A DNA stretch of 64,000 bases, taken from assembly GCF_028473605.1 (NCBI RefSeq), contig NZ_CP097267.1:3464501-3528500 (forward strand), written 5' to 3'. The position numbers were made by a program, and so were the translations under genes. Positions 63,563-64,000 of this stretch are shown here, one piece after another; the first letter of the stretch is position 1, and each line of letters starts with the position of its first letter. The DNA is from Acidovorax sp. NCPPB 3576 (GTDB lineage: Bacteria; Pseudomonadota; Gammaproteobacteria; Burkholderiales; Burkholderiaceae_C). The notes under the pieces were generated by a model that searched no databases, had not been told where the DNA came from, and worked only from the letters and a program-made list of their open reading frames with translations.

Positions 63563-64000
63563 CTAAGGGGCTGGGGGACGTCGGGGCGCCTGGGCTTGCG
63601 CCTTGCTGCGCGCGGGCGCTTTGACGCGGCCGGTCTGCGCAGCCTCCGCCAAGCACCGCGAGAATTGGGCAACGATCGGCGAACTGGTCTGGGCCCGACG
63701 CTGGAGCAACCCGATCTCCCGATAGAAGGTGTGCTCCTGCAGCGAGATCACGCGCACCCCATCGGGCAGAGGCAGATGGGCTTCCACCAGCGGAACCACC
63801 GCGACGCCCACGCCTTTCGATGCGAGATGGATGAGTCCGGGGATCTCATCCTGTTCGATGGCCTCATTGACCACCAGCCCCTGGCGCCGCAAGAAGCCCT
63901 CGACCATGCGGCCACCGAACGAAGACCGGTCGTAGCGAAGAAATGGCCGCTCCTGGATCAAGGTGCGCCAATTCTTGCGGGCCGTCCCCTCCCTGGGAAC
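63563..64000 (-). CDS. LysR-type regulator, C-terminal part (runs off the window)
   Basis: The visible 145 residues are the end of the ligand-binding domain of a LysR-type regulator, with ASKGVGVAVVPLVEAHLPLP, the typical loop near the effector site. An Ala/Pro/Lys-rich tail of about 25 residues follows. The frame is open to the right edge, so the helix-turn-helix and the start lie outside. It is convergent with the VOC/solute-binding/NTF2 genes. Confidence 0.85.
   Translation of the reverse strand, partial: VPREGTARKNWRTLIQERPFLRYDRSSFGGRMVEGFLRRQGLVVNEAIEQDEIPGLIHLASKGVGVAVVPLVEAHLPLPDGVRVISLQEHTFYREIGLLQRRAQTSSPIVAQFSRCLAEAAQTGRVKAPARSKAQAQAPRRPPAP

Overview
The window is high-GC DNA from a betaproteobacterium of the family Comamonadaceae, most likely a plant-associated Acidovorax/Paracidovorax. 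The evidence is protein-level resemblance, the tig-clpP-clpX-lon order, split squalene genes (hpnC, hpnD, hpnE), a family of short ACTAGGGCGT repeats, and a textbook plant-inducible promoter (PIP box) in front of an effector-like gene. This assignment is inference; no 16S gene is present.

Layout. (1) 1-8.6 kb: the right end of an integrating conjugative element (ICE). It holds the tail of a TraU-like protein, a PFL_4711-family protein, a small membrane protein, a TraG-like protein, a DUF3742 protein, a FitAB/VapBC toxin-antitoxin pair, a MobH-type relaxase and a tyrosine integrase abutting tRNA-Gly. (2) 8.6-8.95 kb: chromosomal tRNA-Gly and tRNA-Cys. (3) About 8.95-21.71 kb: a second, smaller island bounded by a 14-bp repeat of the tRNA-Gly 3' end. 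It carries an STY4528-type replication protein, a second recombinase, a HigA-like antitoxin, a type VI secretion (T6SS) cargo operon (VgrG, DUF2169 adaptor, DUF4150 metallopeptidase effector, putative immunity protein, PD-(D/E)XK-like nuclease toxin, putative immunity protein) and its own integrase next to an identical tRNA-Gly. (4) 21.7-28 kb: the protein quality-control cluster lon, clpX, clpP, tig and tRNA-Leu. (5) 28-32.5 kb: an RND efflux pump with a TetR-type operator-like palindrome. (6) 32.5-40.2 kb: squalene genes hpnC...hpnD-hpnE, interrupted by sdaA, a solute-binding protein and the PIP-box effector candidate. (7) 40-64 kb: chromosomal housekeeping and accessory genes (yihY, an FAD-linked oxidase, thyA, folA, an Lrp regulator, a three-domain cysteine desulfurase/metallo-beta-lactamase/rhodanese fusion, mutS, a cysteine-dioxygenase-like effector candidate, Anbu, a hydrolase, two GGDEF proteins, a BBE-type flavoenzyme, uppP, a VOC protein, another solute-binding protein and a truncated LysR gene).

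How it fits together. The two mobile elements sit side by side at two copies of the same tRNA gene and use related integrases, so the smaller island may depend on the conjugation genes of a neighbouring ICE. Its cargo looks like an interbacterial weapon set loaded on one VgrG spike. The chromosomal part adds two candidates for host-directed type III effectors. One has a promoter that fits the HrpX regulon motif at every position; the other is a cysteine-dioxygenase fold behind a secretion-like N-terminus.
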